DNA from: Limnochordia bacterium
GTDB taxonomy: Bacteria > Bacillota > Limnochordia > DUMW01
Direction: 5' to 3'
DNA: 64,000 nucleotides
Assembly: GCA_023230925.1 (NCBI GenBank)
Contig: JALNWK010000013.1
Span: 1-64,000, forward strand
Shown: positions 16,130 to 24,943 of the stretch, in pieces
Layout of the letters: each line of letters opens with the position of its first letter
Position numbering within the stretch: position 1 is the stretch's first letter
Program-made: the position numbers and the translations under genes
Notes under the pieces: generated by a model
What the model saw: the letters and a program-made list of their open reading frames with translations, nothing else
Told to the model about the DNA's origin: nothing
The model's database searches: none

Positions 16130-18031
16130 ATGGTGGGGACTTATGATGTGATTGTGGTTGGGGGTGGACACGGGGGTTGTGAAGCGGCGTTAGCTAGCGC
16201 ACGACTAGGATGTCGTACGCTACTACTGACCTTGCATATTGATAGTATCGCCCAAATGTCTTGTAACCCTGCCATTGGGGGGCCTGCGGCGAAGAGTCAT
16301 CTGGTTAGGGAAATGGACGCCCTAGGCGGTGAGATGGGTAAGGTGATCGATCAAACGTTCTTGAATATTCGGCTACTCAATACCAGCCGGGGACCTGCGG
16401 TGTGGGCATTGCGTGCCCAAGCGGATAAAAAATCCTATCAAAAGGAGATGCTTACTCGACTTTATGGAGTACCGGCATTAGATGTGGCTATGGGTGAGGT
16501 CACAGATCTTCTGGTCGATAATGGTAGAATCGTGGGGGTAAGAGTAGCTGGTAATCGAGTGTACCAGGGACGAGCCGTTATCCTATGTACTGGTACGTTC
16601 CTAGGGGGCCAGGTGGTATTGGGAAGTGAGAAAAGCCCAGGTGGTCGGCTGGGAGAACCAGCTTCTTGGGGATTAAGCAAGAGTTTACTCGAGCTTGGCT
16701 TTTCCATGAATCGGTATCAAACGGCTACACCACCACGGATTGACGGTAGAACAGTGGACTATAGTCAAATGCGAGAACAGCGGGGCCAGCGGGGCCTTTG
16801 CTTCTCCTTTAGTACCAAGGAGCCTAGGGAGAGTGTTTTACCCTGTTGGTTAACCTATACCACCGAGGAGACTATCGAGACGGTGAGGAGGAATCTGCAT
16901 ACATCACCCATCCAGAGCGGAGCTATTACAGGGCATGGGCCCAGGTTTTGCCCCTCCATTGATCGAAAGGTGATTCGCTTTCCTGATAAGAGCGACTATC
17001 AGATCTTCGTGGAGCCAGAAGGACTAGATACGGTGGAGCTATATCTGCTTGGCTTGACTACGGCGATGCCCATTGAGGTGCAGCTGGAAATCTTGAAGAC
17101 TATCCCTGGTCTGCAGGAAGCCCGGGTGATGCGCCCGGGTTACGCAGTGGAATACGATTATATTGATGCCCGGGAGCTTTGGCCTAGTCTTGAGAGCAAG
17201 CGGATTAGTGGTCTGTACTTTGCTGGTCAGATCGTTGGTACTTCCGGTTATGAGGAAGCTGCCGCCCTTGGACTGATGGCGGGCATAAATGCAGCGCGCA
17301 GGATCAGTGGGTTGCCTGCGGTGCTGATTCAGCGGAGTCAAGGTTATATTGGTGTAATGATTGACGATTTGGTTACCAAGGGAACTGTTGAGCCCTATCG
17401 GATGATGACCTCGCGGGCGGAGTACCGATTGCTGCTGCGCCAGGATAATGCGGACTTTCGTTTACGGGACCTAGGGTGGCAGTTGGGCCTTGTTTCCGAG
17501 GAGGAGTATCGGGAGTTTCAGTCTAAAAGAGACCAAGTCTATGATTGCCTAGCGCGGATGGAAAAGGTACAGGTTACCCCCACCCAAGAGGTATTATTCA
17601 AATTGAAGGAACGGGGAAGTGGAGGCCTGAAGAAAGCGGTGAGCCTAGGGGATATTCTGTGCAGGCCGGAGATTTCCTTCGAAGATCTGGCCGATGTCTG
17701 CGATGAGGTGCCCAGGGTGAGTTCTGATGTGGCGAGACAGGTGGAGATCGAGGTCAAGTATGCCGGGTATATTGCTCGCCAAAGGGATCAGGTGGCTAAG
17801 TTCGAAGAGCTAGAGAAAATGGATATTCCCCGTGATATTGACTATACCCGGATTAAGGGACTTGGAAATGAGGCAAAGGAACGATTACTAGAGGTAAGAC
17901 CCTTATCTATAGGTCAGGCCCGGCGTATTCCCGGGGTATCTGCAACGGATGTCACTGCGGTGTTGGTTGAGGTAAAGCGACTCTCGAAGACTGAGCAGGA
18001 AAGGCGAGCGGTTAGCGGTGAGAAGATATGA
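16130..18031 (+). CDS. mnmG: MnmG (GidA), first of two tandem copies
   Basis: FAD-dependent partner of MnmE. The FAD motif GGGHGGCEAALASA is at the N terminus. The two functional cysteines are present in MSCNPAIGG and GPRFCPSIDRK, and the C-terminal domain includes LSIGQARRIPGV. Its NTSRGPAVWALRAQADKK region is closest to ordinary Firmicute MnmG. The usual GIAKGHLVRE is GPAAKSHLVRE here. Start at the ATG at 16130 after GGTAGGTG. A second, clearly different copy begins inside its last codons, so this is an old duplication or acquisition and not a recent repeat. Confidence 0.93.
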   Translation: MVGTYDVIVVGGGHGGCEAALASARLGCRTLLLTLHIDSIAQMSCNPAIGGPAAKSHLVREMDALGGEMGKVIDQTFLNIRLLNTSRGPAVWALRAQADKKSYQKEMLTRLYGVPALDVAMGEVTDLLVDNGRIVGVRVAGNRVYQGRAVILCTGTFLGGQVVLGSEKSPGGRLGEPASWGLSKSLLELGFSMNRYQTATPPRIDGRTVDYSQMREQRGQRGLCFSFSTKEPRESVLPCWLTYTTEETIETVRRNLHTSPIQSGAITGHGPRFCPSIDRKVIRFPDKSDYQIFVEPEGLDTVELYLLGLTTAMPIEVQLEILKTIPGLQEARVMRPGYAVEYDYIDARELWPSLESKRISGLYFAGQIVGTSGYEEAAALGLMAGINAARRISGLPAVLIQRSQGYIGVMIDDLVTKGTVEPYRMMTSRAEYRLLLRQDNADFRLRDLGWQLGLVSEEEYREFQSKRDQVYDCLARMEKVQVTPTQEVLFKLKERGSGGLKKAVSLGDILCRPEISFEDLADVCDEVPRVSSDVARQVEIEVKYAGYIARQRDQVAKFEELEKMDIPRDIDYTRIKGLGNEAKERLLEVRPLSIGQARRIPGVSATDVTAVLVEVKRLSKTEQERRAVSGEKI

Positions 18032-19892
18032 TGTGATTGTGATCGGGGCAGGCCATGCAGGCTGTGAGGCTGCTTTGTCTGCCGCCCGGCTAGGGGCTCG
18101 GGTATTATTGCTGACTGCCAATATTGATAGCGTGGCACTATTGCCCTGTAACCCGTCCATTGGGGGCCCGGGGAAGAGTCAGCTGGTACGAGAATTGGCG
18201 GTGCTTGGTGGAGAGATGCCTAAAGCGGTAGACCAAACCTGCATGCAGGTGCGCAGGCTAAATACCTCCAAAGGACCGGCGGTGCAGTCTCTACGGGCGC
18301 AGATTGATCGGAAAATGTACCAAAGGGTGATGCGCAAGGTCCTCGAGCATCAAGAAAGACTTGATCTGCGTGAAGGGGTTGTCAGTGAGATCTGTGTTGA
18401 TGATCGGGGGGTAGCCGGTGTTCGACTACAGAGTGGTCGGTATTGGCGGGCCCGGGCGGTTGTGTTAACCGGTGGGACCTATCTTAATGCCATGCTCCAT
18501 TACGGGAAAGTCCATTTTCCGGGAGGACCCAATGGACAACGGGCCTTTAGTGATCTATCGGCATCTTTAAGCAAGATGGGGTTTCGGCTGAGAAGGTTTA
18601 AGACGGGAACGCCGCCCCGGGCCGATGGACGGACGATTAACTACGAAGGAATGATTCCCCAACCGGGAGACTCTGTGGAAAGGGGTTTCTCGCTAGAGCC
18701 CTTTCAGTCACCCACAACCCAGGCCATGTGTTATCTAACGTATACTACGGAAAAGACCCATCAGTTAGTACGGGATAATCAACAGGAAGCGGCATTGCTC
18801 TCTGGGATCATTGAAGGGGTTGGACCCCGTTACTGCCCCTCCATAGAGGTGCGGGTTTTCGCCTTTCCGGATCGGAGCCGACATCAGGTATTTATTGAGC
18901 CCGAAGGGTGGGATACCCACGAGGTATATCTTGCGGGGCTTTCCAATAGTTTCCCAGAGCATCTACAGGAGCTTATCGTTCATTCAGTACCAGGTTTGGA
19001 AAAAGCGAAGATTACGCGGTTGGGCTATGCCATAGAGTATGACTGTCTGTATCCTGATGACCTGAAAACAACTCTGGAGACAAAGCGAGTGCCGGGTCTG
19101 TTTACCGCCGGACAAATCAATGGCTCATCGGGCTATGAAGAAGCCGCGGCCCAGGGACTCATTGCCGGAGTCAATGCGGTATCTTTCATCAGGGGAGCCC
19201 CCCCCTTAGTCATTGGTCGAGATGAAGGGTATCTTGGAGTCTTGATTGACGATCTGGTGACCAAGGGAACCGAGGAACCCTATCGGATCATGACCTCCAG
19301 GGCGGAGTACAGATTGTGGTTGCGCGAGGACAATTGTGATTTGCGTCTAGCGGAGAAGGCGCACCAGTACGGGTTGATGAGTCAAGTGCAGTATGATGCT
19401 ATACGGGCAAAGTGGGATGGGATCCAAAAGAAGACCCAGACATTGAGGGACATCCGTGTAAGACCGCAACCACAGGTGCAACAAGTCCTCGAAGGAGTTG
19501 GGAGTGCTCCCCTTACTCAGGGAGAGACGCTGCACCAGTTGCTGAAGCGTCCCGAGGTGAAATACGAGAATATCCAAGACATTATGGAGTCCCTGGGACT
19601 ACAGGATGATTTCGCTTATCCCCGGGAGCTGGAGGTTGTGGTTAAGTATGCGGAGTATCTGGAAAAAGAAAGAAGGCAAGTGGAAAGGTTTCGTAATCTT
19701 GAAGAGCGGATCATTCCCGAAGGACTGGACTACGAGCAAGTGACGGCCCTATCCCGGGAGGCCACGGAAAAACTCAGCAAGGTCAGACCCCGTTCCTTGG
19801 GCCAGGCTAGTCGGATTAGTGGCGTGTCAGTGGCGGATATTACTACCCTAATGATCTACTTGGAAAAACGCAAAAGGGAGAATGAATTGTGA
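18018..19892 (+). CDS. MnmG (GidA) paralogue, second tandem copy
   Basis: 624 aa, full-length, with the same architecture as the preceding gene: FAD motif GAGHAGCEAALSAA, cysteines in LLPCNPSIGG and GPRYCPSIEVR, SRAEYRLWLRED, and the C-terminal SLGQASRISGVSVADI. It differs widely from copy one, for example GPGKSQLVRELAVLGG and NTSKGPAVQSLRAQIDRK. All residues I can check are kept, so it is probably functional. It has a GTG start overlapping copy one by 14 bases, and rsmG overlaps its stop. The paralogues may have divided MnmE-dependent work or substrate preference; that is inference. Confidence 0.9.
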   Translation: MRRYDVIVIGAGHAGCEAALSAARLGARVLLLTANIDSVALLPCNPSIGGPGKSQLVRELAVLGGEMPKAVDQTCMQVRRLNTSKGPAVQSLRAQIDRKMYQRVMRKVLEHQERLDLREGVVSEICVDDRGVAGVRLQSGRYWRARAVVLTGGTYLNAMLHYGKVHFPGGPNGQRAFSDLSASLSKMGFRLRRFKTGTPPRADGRTINYEGMIPQPGDSVERGFSLEPFQSPTTQAMCYLTYTTEKTHQLVRDNQQEAALLSGIIEGVGPRYCPSIEVRVFAFPDRSRHQVFIEPEGWDTHEVYLAGLSNSFPEHLQELIVHSVPGLEKAKITRLGYAIEYDCLYPDDLKTTLETKRVPGLFTAGQINGSSGYEEAAAQGLIAGVNAVSFIRGAPPLVIGRDEGYLGVLIDDLVTKGTEEPYRIMTSRAEYRLWLREDNCDLRLAEKAHQYGLMSQVQYDAIRAKWDGIQKKTQTLRDIRVRPQPQVQQVLEGVGSAPLTQGETLHQLLKRPEVKYENIQDIMESLGLQDDFAYPRELEVVVKYAEYLEKERRQVERFRNLEERIIPEGLDYEQVTALSREATEKLSKVRPRSLGQASRISGVSVADITTLMIYLEKRKRENEL

Positions 19893-20617
19893 GTTTCGAT
19901 AAACAAGAATTCCGTAGTGCCCTATTGCTTGGAGCGGAAGCAATGGGGTTAATCCTGGAGGAACAGGTTGTTGAAGGGTTTCTTTCCTTTGCTGTGTATG
20001 TGGTGAAGGGCAATACAAGACTTAATCTGACCAGGATTACCGACGAAAGGGAGATGGCAGTCAAGCATTTCCTTGATTCCTTGGCCGTAACGTTAGTGCC
20101 CCGGTTCTGCGAAGGTATTCGTTTCGTGGACATAGGTACAGGGGCAGGTTTTCCGGGGATTCCCCTGAAGATGTACGATCCTGAAAAGGAATGTACCCTT
20201 CTTGATAGCGTAGGTAAGAAAGTGGCCTTCTTGCAGGAAGCAATAGAATACCTAGGACTCAGTGGGATTGAAGGCGTGAACATGCGGGCTGAGGAGTTGG
20301 CGATTACCAAAAGAGAGTACTTCGATGGAGTTGTCTGTCGGGGTGTGGGAAGTGTCGGTGAGGTCGCCGAGTTGAGTATGCCCTTACTTCGGGTGGGTGG
20401 TATTATGGTGATCATGAAGGGACCGGAGAAAGAGCAAGTCGACAGAGCCCTATTACTAGAGGAATTAGGTGGGGCATGTAGTCCCAAGGACCAGGTAGAA
20501 TATGAGCTGCCCTTTGGATTGGGGAAAAGACGACTCATTGTGATCGAAAAAGTGAAACAGACGAAGCAAAAGTACCCAAGACGGGCGGGCATGGCACGGA
20601 AACGGCCATTGTTTTGA
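19889..20617 (+). CDS. rsmG: 16S rRNA (guanine-527 N7) methyltransferase
   Basis: SAM-dependent methyltransferase of 16S rRNA, 242 aa. The SAM motif FVDIGTGAGFPGIPLKM is near residue 75, with NLTRI upstream of it and VCRGVG later. The GTG start overlaps the stop of the mnmG paralogue. Loss of this gene in other bacteria gives low-level streptomycin resistance. It has its usual place between mnmG and parA. Confidence 0.95.
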   Translation: MSFDKQEFRSALLLGAEAMGLILEEQVVEGFLSFAVYVVKGNTRLNLTRITDEREMAVKHFLDSLAVTLVPRFCEGIRFVDIGTGAGFPGIPLKMYDPEKECTLLDSVGKKVAFLQEAIEYLGLSGIEGVNMRAEELAITKREYFDGVVCRGVGSVGEVAELSMPLLRVGGIMVIMKGPEKEQVDRALLLEELGGACSPKDQVEYELPFGLGKRRLIVIEKVKQTKQKYPRRAGMARKRPLF

Positions 20618-20694
20618 GACGGGGCAGGAGGAAAGGGACTGCTTTTGGCGAAGAATTGAAGATAGATAGAATCATTTTACGGGATGTGGTGGAT

Positions 20695-21471
20695 TTGGCA
20701 AGGGTAGTAGCGGTTGTAAACCAAAAAGGAGGAGTGGGCAAGAGCACCACAGCGGTGAACTTAGGTGCCTACCTTGCAGTTTTGGGTAATCGAGTTTTAC
20801 TTATTGACTGCGATCCCCAGGGAAATGCCACAAGCGGAGTGGGTGTTGAGAAAAGGAAGATCAAATTATGTATGTATAATGTGCTCATTGGGGGCAGATC
20901 TTTGGATGAGGTGATTTTACATACCGCGATCGAAAACTTTCATGTGGCACCGGCCCGGATTGATTTGGCAGGTGCGGAAGTGGAACTGGTGTCGACCATA
21001 TCCCGGGAGTATAGGTTGAAGCGGGCCCTAGAGGGCATTAAGGGGAAGTACGAGTATATACTGATTGATGCACCACCATCCTTGGGATTGCTTACGATAA
21101 ACGGTCTTAGTTGCGCGGATGGCGTGGTGGTCCCAATTCAATGTGAGTACTATGCACTAGAAGGCCTCAGCCAGTTAGTTAGTACAATAGATCTAGTGCG
21201 GAAACACTTAAATGAGCACCTGGTGATTGACGGGGTACTAATGACCATGTATGATGTCCGAACGAATTTGAGCCAACAAGTTGTGGAAGAAGTACAGGGG
21301 GTCTTTGGGGAGAAGGTCTTTAAGACTATTGTGCCGCGTAATGTCAAACTGAGCGAAGCTCCTAGCTTTGGACAACCGATTGTCCTGTATGATGATCGTT
21401 CGAAGGGTGCCTTGGCCTATCGAGAACTTGCGGAGGAATTCATAGGAAGACTAGGTGCAAAGGCGAGCTAA
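20695..21471 (+). CDS. parA: Chromosome partitioning ATPase ParA/Soj
   Basis: Deviant Walker ATPase that with ParB and parS segregates origins and modulates DnaA. The P-loop KGGVGKSTT is intact, with the signature lysine in NQKGGVG; Walker A' is LIDCDPQGNAT and Walker B YILIDAPPSLGLL. The open frame extends back to a TTG at 20614 that overlaps rsmG. I place the start at the TTG at 20695 because Soj proteins begin MARVVAV. The upstream segment would be an unusual basic extension. parB follows after 21 bases. Confidence 0.93.
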   Translation: MARVVAVVNQKGGVGKSTTAVNLGAYLAVLGNRVLLIDCDPQGNATSGVGVEKRKIKLCMYNVLIGGRSLDEVILHTAIENFHVAPARIDLAGAEVELVSTISREYRLKRALEGIKGKYEYILIDAPPSLGLLTINGLSCADGVVVPIQCEYYALEGLSQLVSTIDLVRKHLNEHLVIDGVLMTMYDVRTNLSQQVVEEVQGVFGEKVFKTIVPRNVKLSEAPSFGQPIVLYDDRSKGALAYRELAEEFIGRLGAKAS

Positions 21472-21492
21472 GAAACCGGGGAGGATAGGAAA

Positions 21493-22353
21493 ATGGCGGA
21501 GGAACAGACGGCAAAAGGGAGAAAGGCCTTGGGAAGAGGGCTTTGGGCGTTAATGCCTCAGGAAGCCGAAAAGGAAGGGCGCTCCATCCGGGAGATTAGC
21601 ATCGGGGAGATTACCCCTAATCCCTATCAGCCTCGGGAAGAATTTGACGAAGAAAAACTGAGGGTTTTGGCAGAATCCATTCGGCAGCACGGTGTGATGC
21701 AACCGATTGTTGTTGTCGGTGGCGACGAAGGATACGTTCTTGTGGTAGGGGAACGACGGTGGCGGGCCGCTAAGATGGCCGGCTTAGAGAAAATCCCGGC
21801 AGTGGTTCAGAAGATGGATGAGCGTAAGATGATGGAATGGGCGCTCATTGAGAATGTGCAACGGGAAGACCTAAATCCGCTAGAAGAGGCCAGGGCTTAC
21901 GAACGACTGATCAATGAGTTTGGTCTTACTCAGCAGGAAGTAGCCGATGCTGTGGGAAAGGCCCGGACGACAGTCACAAATCTACTACGGGTACTCCAGG
22001 CAACCCCCTTTGTCCAGGAGTTGGTGGCGAAGGAAGTGATCTCAACGGGTCACGCGAAGACGTTAGCCGGGGTAAAGGATGCCCAGCTGCAGGAGGCCTT
22101 AGCGCGGTACGTGGTGAAGCGGGGGCTTTCGGTTCGCCAAACCGAAGCCTTAGTTGAGCAGGGGAATGTTCCACGTGGAACATCCAGGGCGAGGGCTAAT
22201 CCGGAGCTTGCTCTGGTGCAGAACGAACTGGGGGATGCACTGGGCACTAAAGTGTTGATCAAACAGCAAAAGGGTAAGGGCAGGATCGAGATTGAATATT
22301 ACTCGGAGGATGAACTACAGCGAATCATCGACTATATCCTGAAGAGTGAGTAA
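21493..22353 (+). CDS. parB: Chromosome partitioning protein ParB/Spo0J
   Basis: CTP-dependent clamp that loads at parS and spreads. The N-terminal GRGLWALMP start is the ParA-contacting stretch. The ParB/Srx domain has the CTPase motif GERRWRAAKMAG and the ENVQREDLNPLEEA motif. The helix-turn-helix is near residues 140-165 (LTQQEVADAVGKARTTVTN), and the C-terminal dimer domain closes the protein. 286 aa. It carries a parS within its own sequence and a second one over its stop codon. Confidence 0.95.
   Translation: MAEEQTAKGRKALGRGLWALMPQEAEKEGRSIREISIGEITPNPYQPREEFDEEKLRVLAESIRQHGVMQPIVVVGGDEGYVLVVGERRWRAAKMAGLEKIPAVVQKMDERKMMEWALIENVQREDLNPLEEARAYERLINEFGLTQQEVADAVGKARTTVTNLLRVLQATPFVQELVAKEVISTGHAKTLAGVKDAQLQEALARYVVKRGLSVRQTEALVEQGNVPRGTSRARANPELALVQNELGDALGTKVLIKQQKGKGRIEIEYYSEDELQRIIDYILKSE
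22167..22182. promoter_or_regulatory. parS site inside parB
   Basis: Sixteen-base perfect palindrome TGTTCCACGTGGAACA, the parS form common in Firmicutes and Actinobacteria (B. subtilis: TGTTTCACGTGAAACA). It lies in the coding region before the ParB C-terminal domain, about 10 kb from oriC. Confidence 0.93.
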
Positions 22354-22387
22354 CGGATGTTCCACGTGGAACATCCGTTACTCACTC
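22344..22387. promoter_or_regulatory. parS within a 44-bp perfect palindrome over the parB stop
   Basis: The parS core (22359-22374) is identical to the site inside parB. Here the symmetry extends perfectly for 14 more bases on each side, giving 44 bp in all, and the left arm contains the parB TAA (22351-22353). As RNA it would form a 20-bp-plus hairpin directly at the stop codon, but no T-run follows, so it is not a classical terminator. Confidence 0.9.
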
Positions 22388-22413
22388 CCGATAGGAGGCT
22401 TTGATCATAACCC

Positions 22414-23439
22414 ATGTTAGAGCAAGGACACGCCATCGGGAATAACAGGGAATGTATAGCACCGGGAAGCGACTTACGGATTACTGTTCACTTTCCAACC
22501 CCTCGTACCTATCTTTGTCGTTGTCTGGGAGTAGATGGCGTTCTAGTGCAGCTCTCTAATCCTAGAGACGGGGGCCGATCAGCGCTTGTCACCTCGGGGG
22601 CGACTGTGGTCATTCAGGAACCGGGCACTGACTTGCCCCCTTTCTATGGACGGATTGTGCAAAGAACTCGCTGGGGATTAGTGGTACAGATTGAGTACGA
22701 CTCTAGTTTGGACACAGTTATCGCCTTAGCCGGTGGGAAGGGATCTGTAGGTAGATCCTTTCTTGCACTTAACATAGCATATGAGTTGGCCAATCTAGAC
22801 AAGAAGGTAACCTTAGTGGACGGAGACCTGACAGGGGGACACTTGCACCGGTTATTGGGGATTGATGCCATCGCCCACCTTGGCGATCTGAGCTGCGGAG
22901 AACTAAAGGTAGAGGAGGTACTCACCTCAGCCGCAGGCGGTCTCTTTCTAATTCCAGGGTTGCCCGTACCTACGGAACCTACGGGTCTTGGTCTAAGTAG
23001 GCTTCGGACAGAGCTTGGGCGGTTAGAGAACTCGATGGATTACCTAATCGTAGACACCTCTCCCACCTCCTATCATGGAACCTTTGAGCTTATGAAACTC
23101 GCAGGGGTAGTCGTGCTGGTATCAACTCTAGAACCCCATGCTATCGTGGATATCTACGCCGCGGCCAAAACACTAAAAGAGAACAATAGGAAGACTGGGT
23201 TGCATTTACTTCTAAACCAAGTGGACTCCCATGGGGAAGCGAGCAAGGCGGCGGAAAAGATCTGTTTTGTAATCCAGGATGTGATTGACTATCCAATTGA
23301 CTATCTCGGCGCAGTGCGCTTCGATAAACGGGTTCGGAAAGCAGCCTATCAACAGGTACCCTTAGGGATGGTGGCACCGGGCAGCCCAGCTCGTAGGGAC
23401 ATCCTAAACCTAGTTCGAAAATGGCTAAGAAAAGAATAA
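22414..23439 (+). CDS. MinD/ParA-like ATPase with deviant P-loop and N-terminal YcgR/PilZ-N-like domain
   Basis: 341 aa. Residues 1-95 are beta-rich (GSDLRITVHF, then a later FYGRIVQRTRWGLVVQI) and recall the YcgR_N/PilZ-N fold; that likeness is by eye only. From about 101 there is a SIMIBI ATPase. The P-loop reads GGKGSVGRSF: the signature lysine (K109) is kept, but the P-loop lysine is Arg114 and one glycine is Ser111. Walker A' is LVDGDLTGG and Walker B is YLIVDTSP. Such changes usually weaken ATP hydrolysis. It follows parB, is separated from it by the parS palindrome, and has no ParB-like partner of its own. A FlhG-like or MinD-like positioning role is possible but unproven. Confidence 0.7.
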   Translation: MLEQGHAIGNNRECIAPGSDLRITVHFPTPRTYLCRCLGVDGVLVQLSNPRDGGRSALVTSGATVVIQEPGTDLPPFYGRIVQRTRWGLVVQIEYDSSLDTVIALAGGKGSVGRSFLALNIAYELANLDKKVTLVDGDLTGGHLHRLLGIDAIAHLGDLSCGELKVEEVLTSAAGGLFLIPGLPVPTEPTGLGLSRLRTELGRLENSMDYLIVDTSPTSYHGTFELMKLAGVVVLVSTLEPHAIVDIYAAAKTLKENNRKTGLHLLLNQVDSHGEASKAAEKICFVIQDVIDYPIDYLGAVRFDKRVRKAAYQQVPLGMVAPGSPARRDILNLVRKWLRKE

Positions 23440-23521
23440 CTAGCCTGATCATTTGTCCTTCACCAGATGTACTGAAGAGACCTCAGATTTTTTTAACGAC
23501 GGGTTTCACGGAGGAATGAGA

Positions 23522-24292
23522 ATGGATCGAACTCAAATCTTAAGGCTCCTGGAAAAGGTTCAGACAAACCAGATGTCCGTGGAGGAGGCAGCCAGAAGGC
23601 TAGAGGACTTACCCTACGCGGACTTAGGGTTTGCCAAGATAGACTTTCATCGTTCATTGCGGCAAGGTTTTCCTGAAGTTGTCTATTGCGCGGGCAAGAC
23701 GCCCAAACAAGTAGCGGAAATTGTGAAGGTGTTAAGACAGAAAAGTGATCGCATTCTGTGTACCCGGGCCACAGAGGAAATGTTTCAAGAGACAAAGAAA
23801 CTGGTGCCACAAATAGAGTATAATCCAATAGCTAGAACTCTAACAGTAAAACCCACAGAAGATTTCACTTATCCCGGTACCATTGCTGTTTTAAGTGCGG
23901 GTACGTCGGATCTGCCCGTGGCTGAGGAAGCGGCCATTACTGCGGAGATGGCCAACAACAAGATAGTCCGGGTGTATGACGTTGGTGTTGCGGGCCTACA
24001 CCGCTTGCTAGACCAAAGGGACAAATTCAAACACGCCAATGTGATTATTGTGGTTGCCGGGATGGAAGGGGCACTGGCCAGTGTTGTGGGAGGATTAGTG
24101 GACCGGCCGGTGATCGCCGTCCCCACCAGTGTTGGCTACGGAGCCAGTTTTGGCGGGCTTGCTGCGTTGCTTTCAATGCTAAACTCTTGTGCGGCCGGAG
24201 TCAGTGTGGTAAATATTGACAACGGATTTGGTGCTGGTTTTACAGCCGCTCGGATTAATCGCTTGATCGGTGAGGCAAGGCAACATGACTAG
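23522..24292 (+). CDS. larB: LarB, pyridinium-3,5-biscarboxylic acid mononucleotide synthase
   Basis: Carboxylase/hydrolase of nickel-pincer cofactor synthesis, which converts NaAD. Its C-terminal half is PurE-like: LSAGTSDLPVAEEAA, GVAGLHRLL, VVAGMEGALASVVGGL and PTSVGYGASFGGLAALLSML. 256 aa. The ATG at 23522 has GGAGGA seven bases upstream; the longer frame adds an unrelated N-terminal stretch. LarC and LarE, which complete the pathway, are not recognisable as full genes here. The next gene overlaps by eight bases and may be related (see there). Confidence 0.9.
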   Translation: MDRTQILRLLEKVQTNQMSVEEAARRLEDLPYADLGFAKIDFHRSLRQGFPEVVYCAGKTPKQVAEIVKVLRQKSDRILCTRATEEMFQETKKLVPQIEYNPIARTLTVKPTEDFTYPGTIAVLSAGTSDLPVAEEAAITAEMANNKIVRVYDVGVAGLHRLLDQRDKFKHANVIIVVAGMEGALASVVGGLVDRPVIAVPTSVGYGASFGGLAALLSMLNSCAAGVSVVNIDNGFGAGFTAARINRLIGEARQHD

Positions 24293-24848
24293 ACCGGACC
24301 GTATTCATGTTACTAGGTTTCCAGAGGACGGTTCCTTTGCGACGTTTCTGACTTCACTGGGACAATTGCCACCAGATGGCACCCGGGGATTATCCGCGCA
24401 AGGTAAGGCAGCCTTCCTCAGTAGAGCCTTGAGTCAGCAGGGAATCACCATGCTTACTGCTACCACCTTACCTTTTCGGTATAACTGGATTACATTGGTC
24501 CAGCAATTCTTTAAGGGGAATCCACCCTTTGTCCTTCTAGCAATCACTCTAGGATCTACCCACCGAATTGCCTGGGGGGTTACCCGTACAGGAAATTATT
24601 CTGCCTCTCAGTGCTTGGTCATCAGAAGTTTGGTAAAGACTCTACCGAATCTAGGGGAGATTCTCGGTCTACCCGGGGTCTTGGACTGTTTTGTGACCCG
24701 GGGTTATAGTGCGTCTTTTCCCTTTCTGGTTACCGTTTTGGTCCGGCCCGGAGCCTTGGAAGCTGTAGAACTGATTGATAGATTCAGACCCTGTACGGTA
24801 ACCATTCAGCCTCGGGCTATGCTAGAACGTTCCGTTGAATCCACCTAG
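24285..24848 (+). CDS. Unrecognised protein, possible remote LarC C-terminal relative
   Basis: 187 aa, overlapping larB by eight bases and so probably translated with it. I do not recognise the family. The last 60 residues (GVLDCFVTRGYSASFPFLVTVLVRPGALEAVE, shown here only as a span near residues 130-160; key pattern ALD-x-F-x-T, then P-x-L-x-TVL-x-RP) resemble by eye the end of LarC, the nickel-insertion protein. The first half does not, and LarC is normally about 400 aa. It may be a shortened LarC or an unrelated protein. No signal peptide or membrane segment is evident. Confidence 0.5.
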   Translation: MTRPDRIHVTRFPEDGSFATFLTSLGQLPPDGTRGLSAQGKAAFLSRALSQQGITMLTATTLPFRYNWITLVQQFFKGNPPFVLLAITLGSTHRIAWGVTRTGNYSASQCLVIRSLVKTLPNLGEILGLPGVLDCFVTRGYSASFPFLVTVLVRPGALEAVELIDRFRPCTVTIQPRAMLERSVEST

Positions 24849-24943
24849 ACCAGAGGGAGGAAATAACAAGTCCGTGTCGAATCTTTGTCTATATCCCTTC
24901 ATGAACGAAGGATATCCGGCATAATCCTGTAGGGAAAGGGAGG

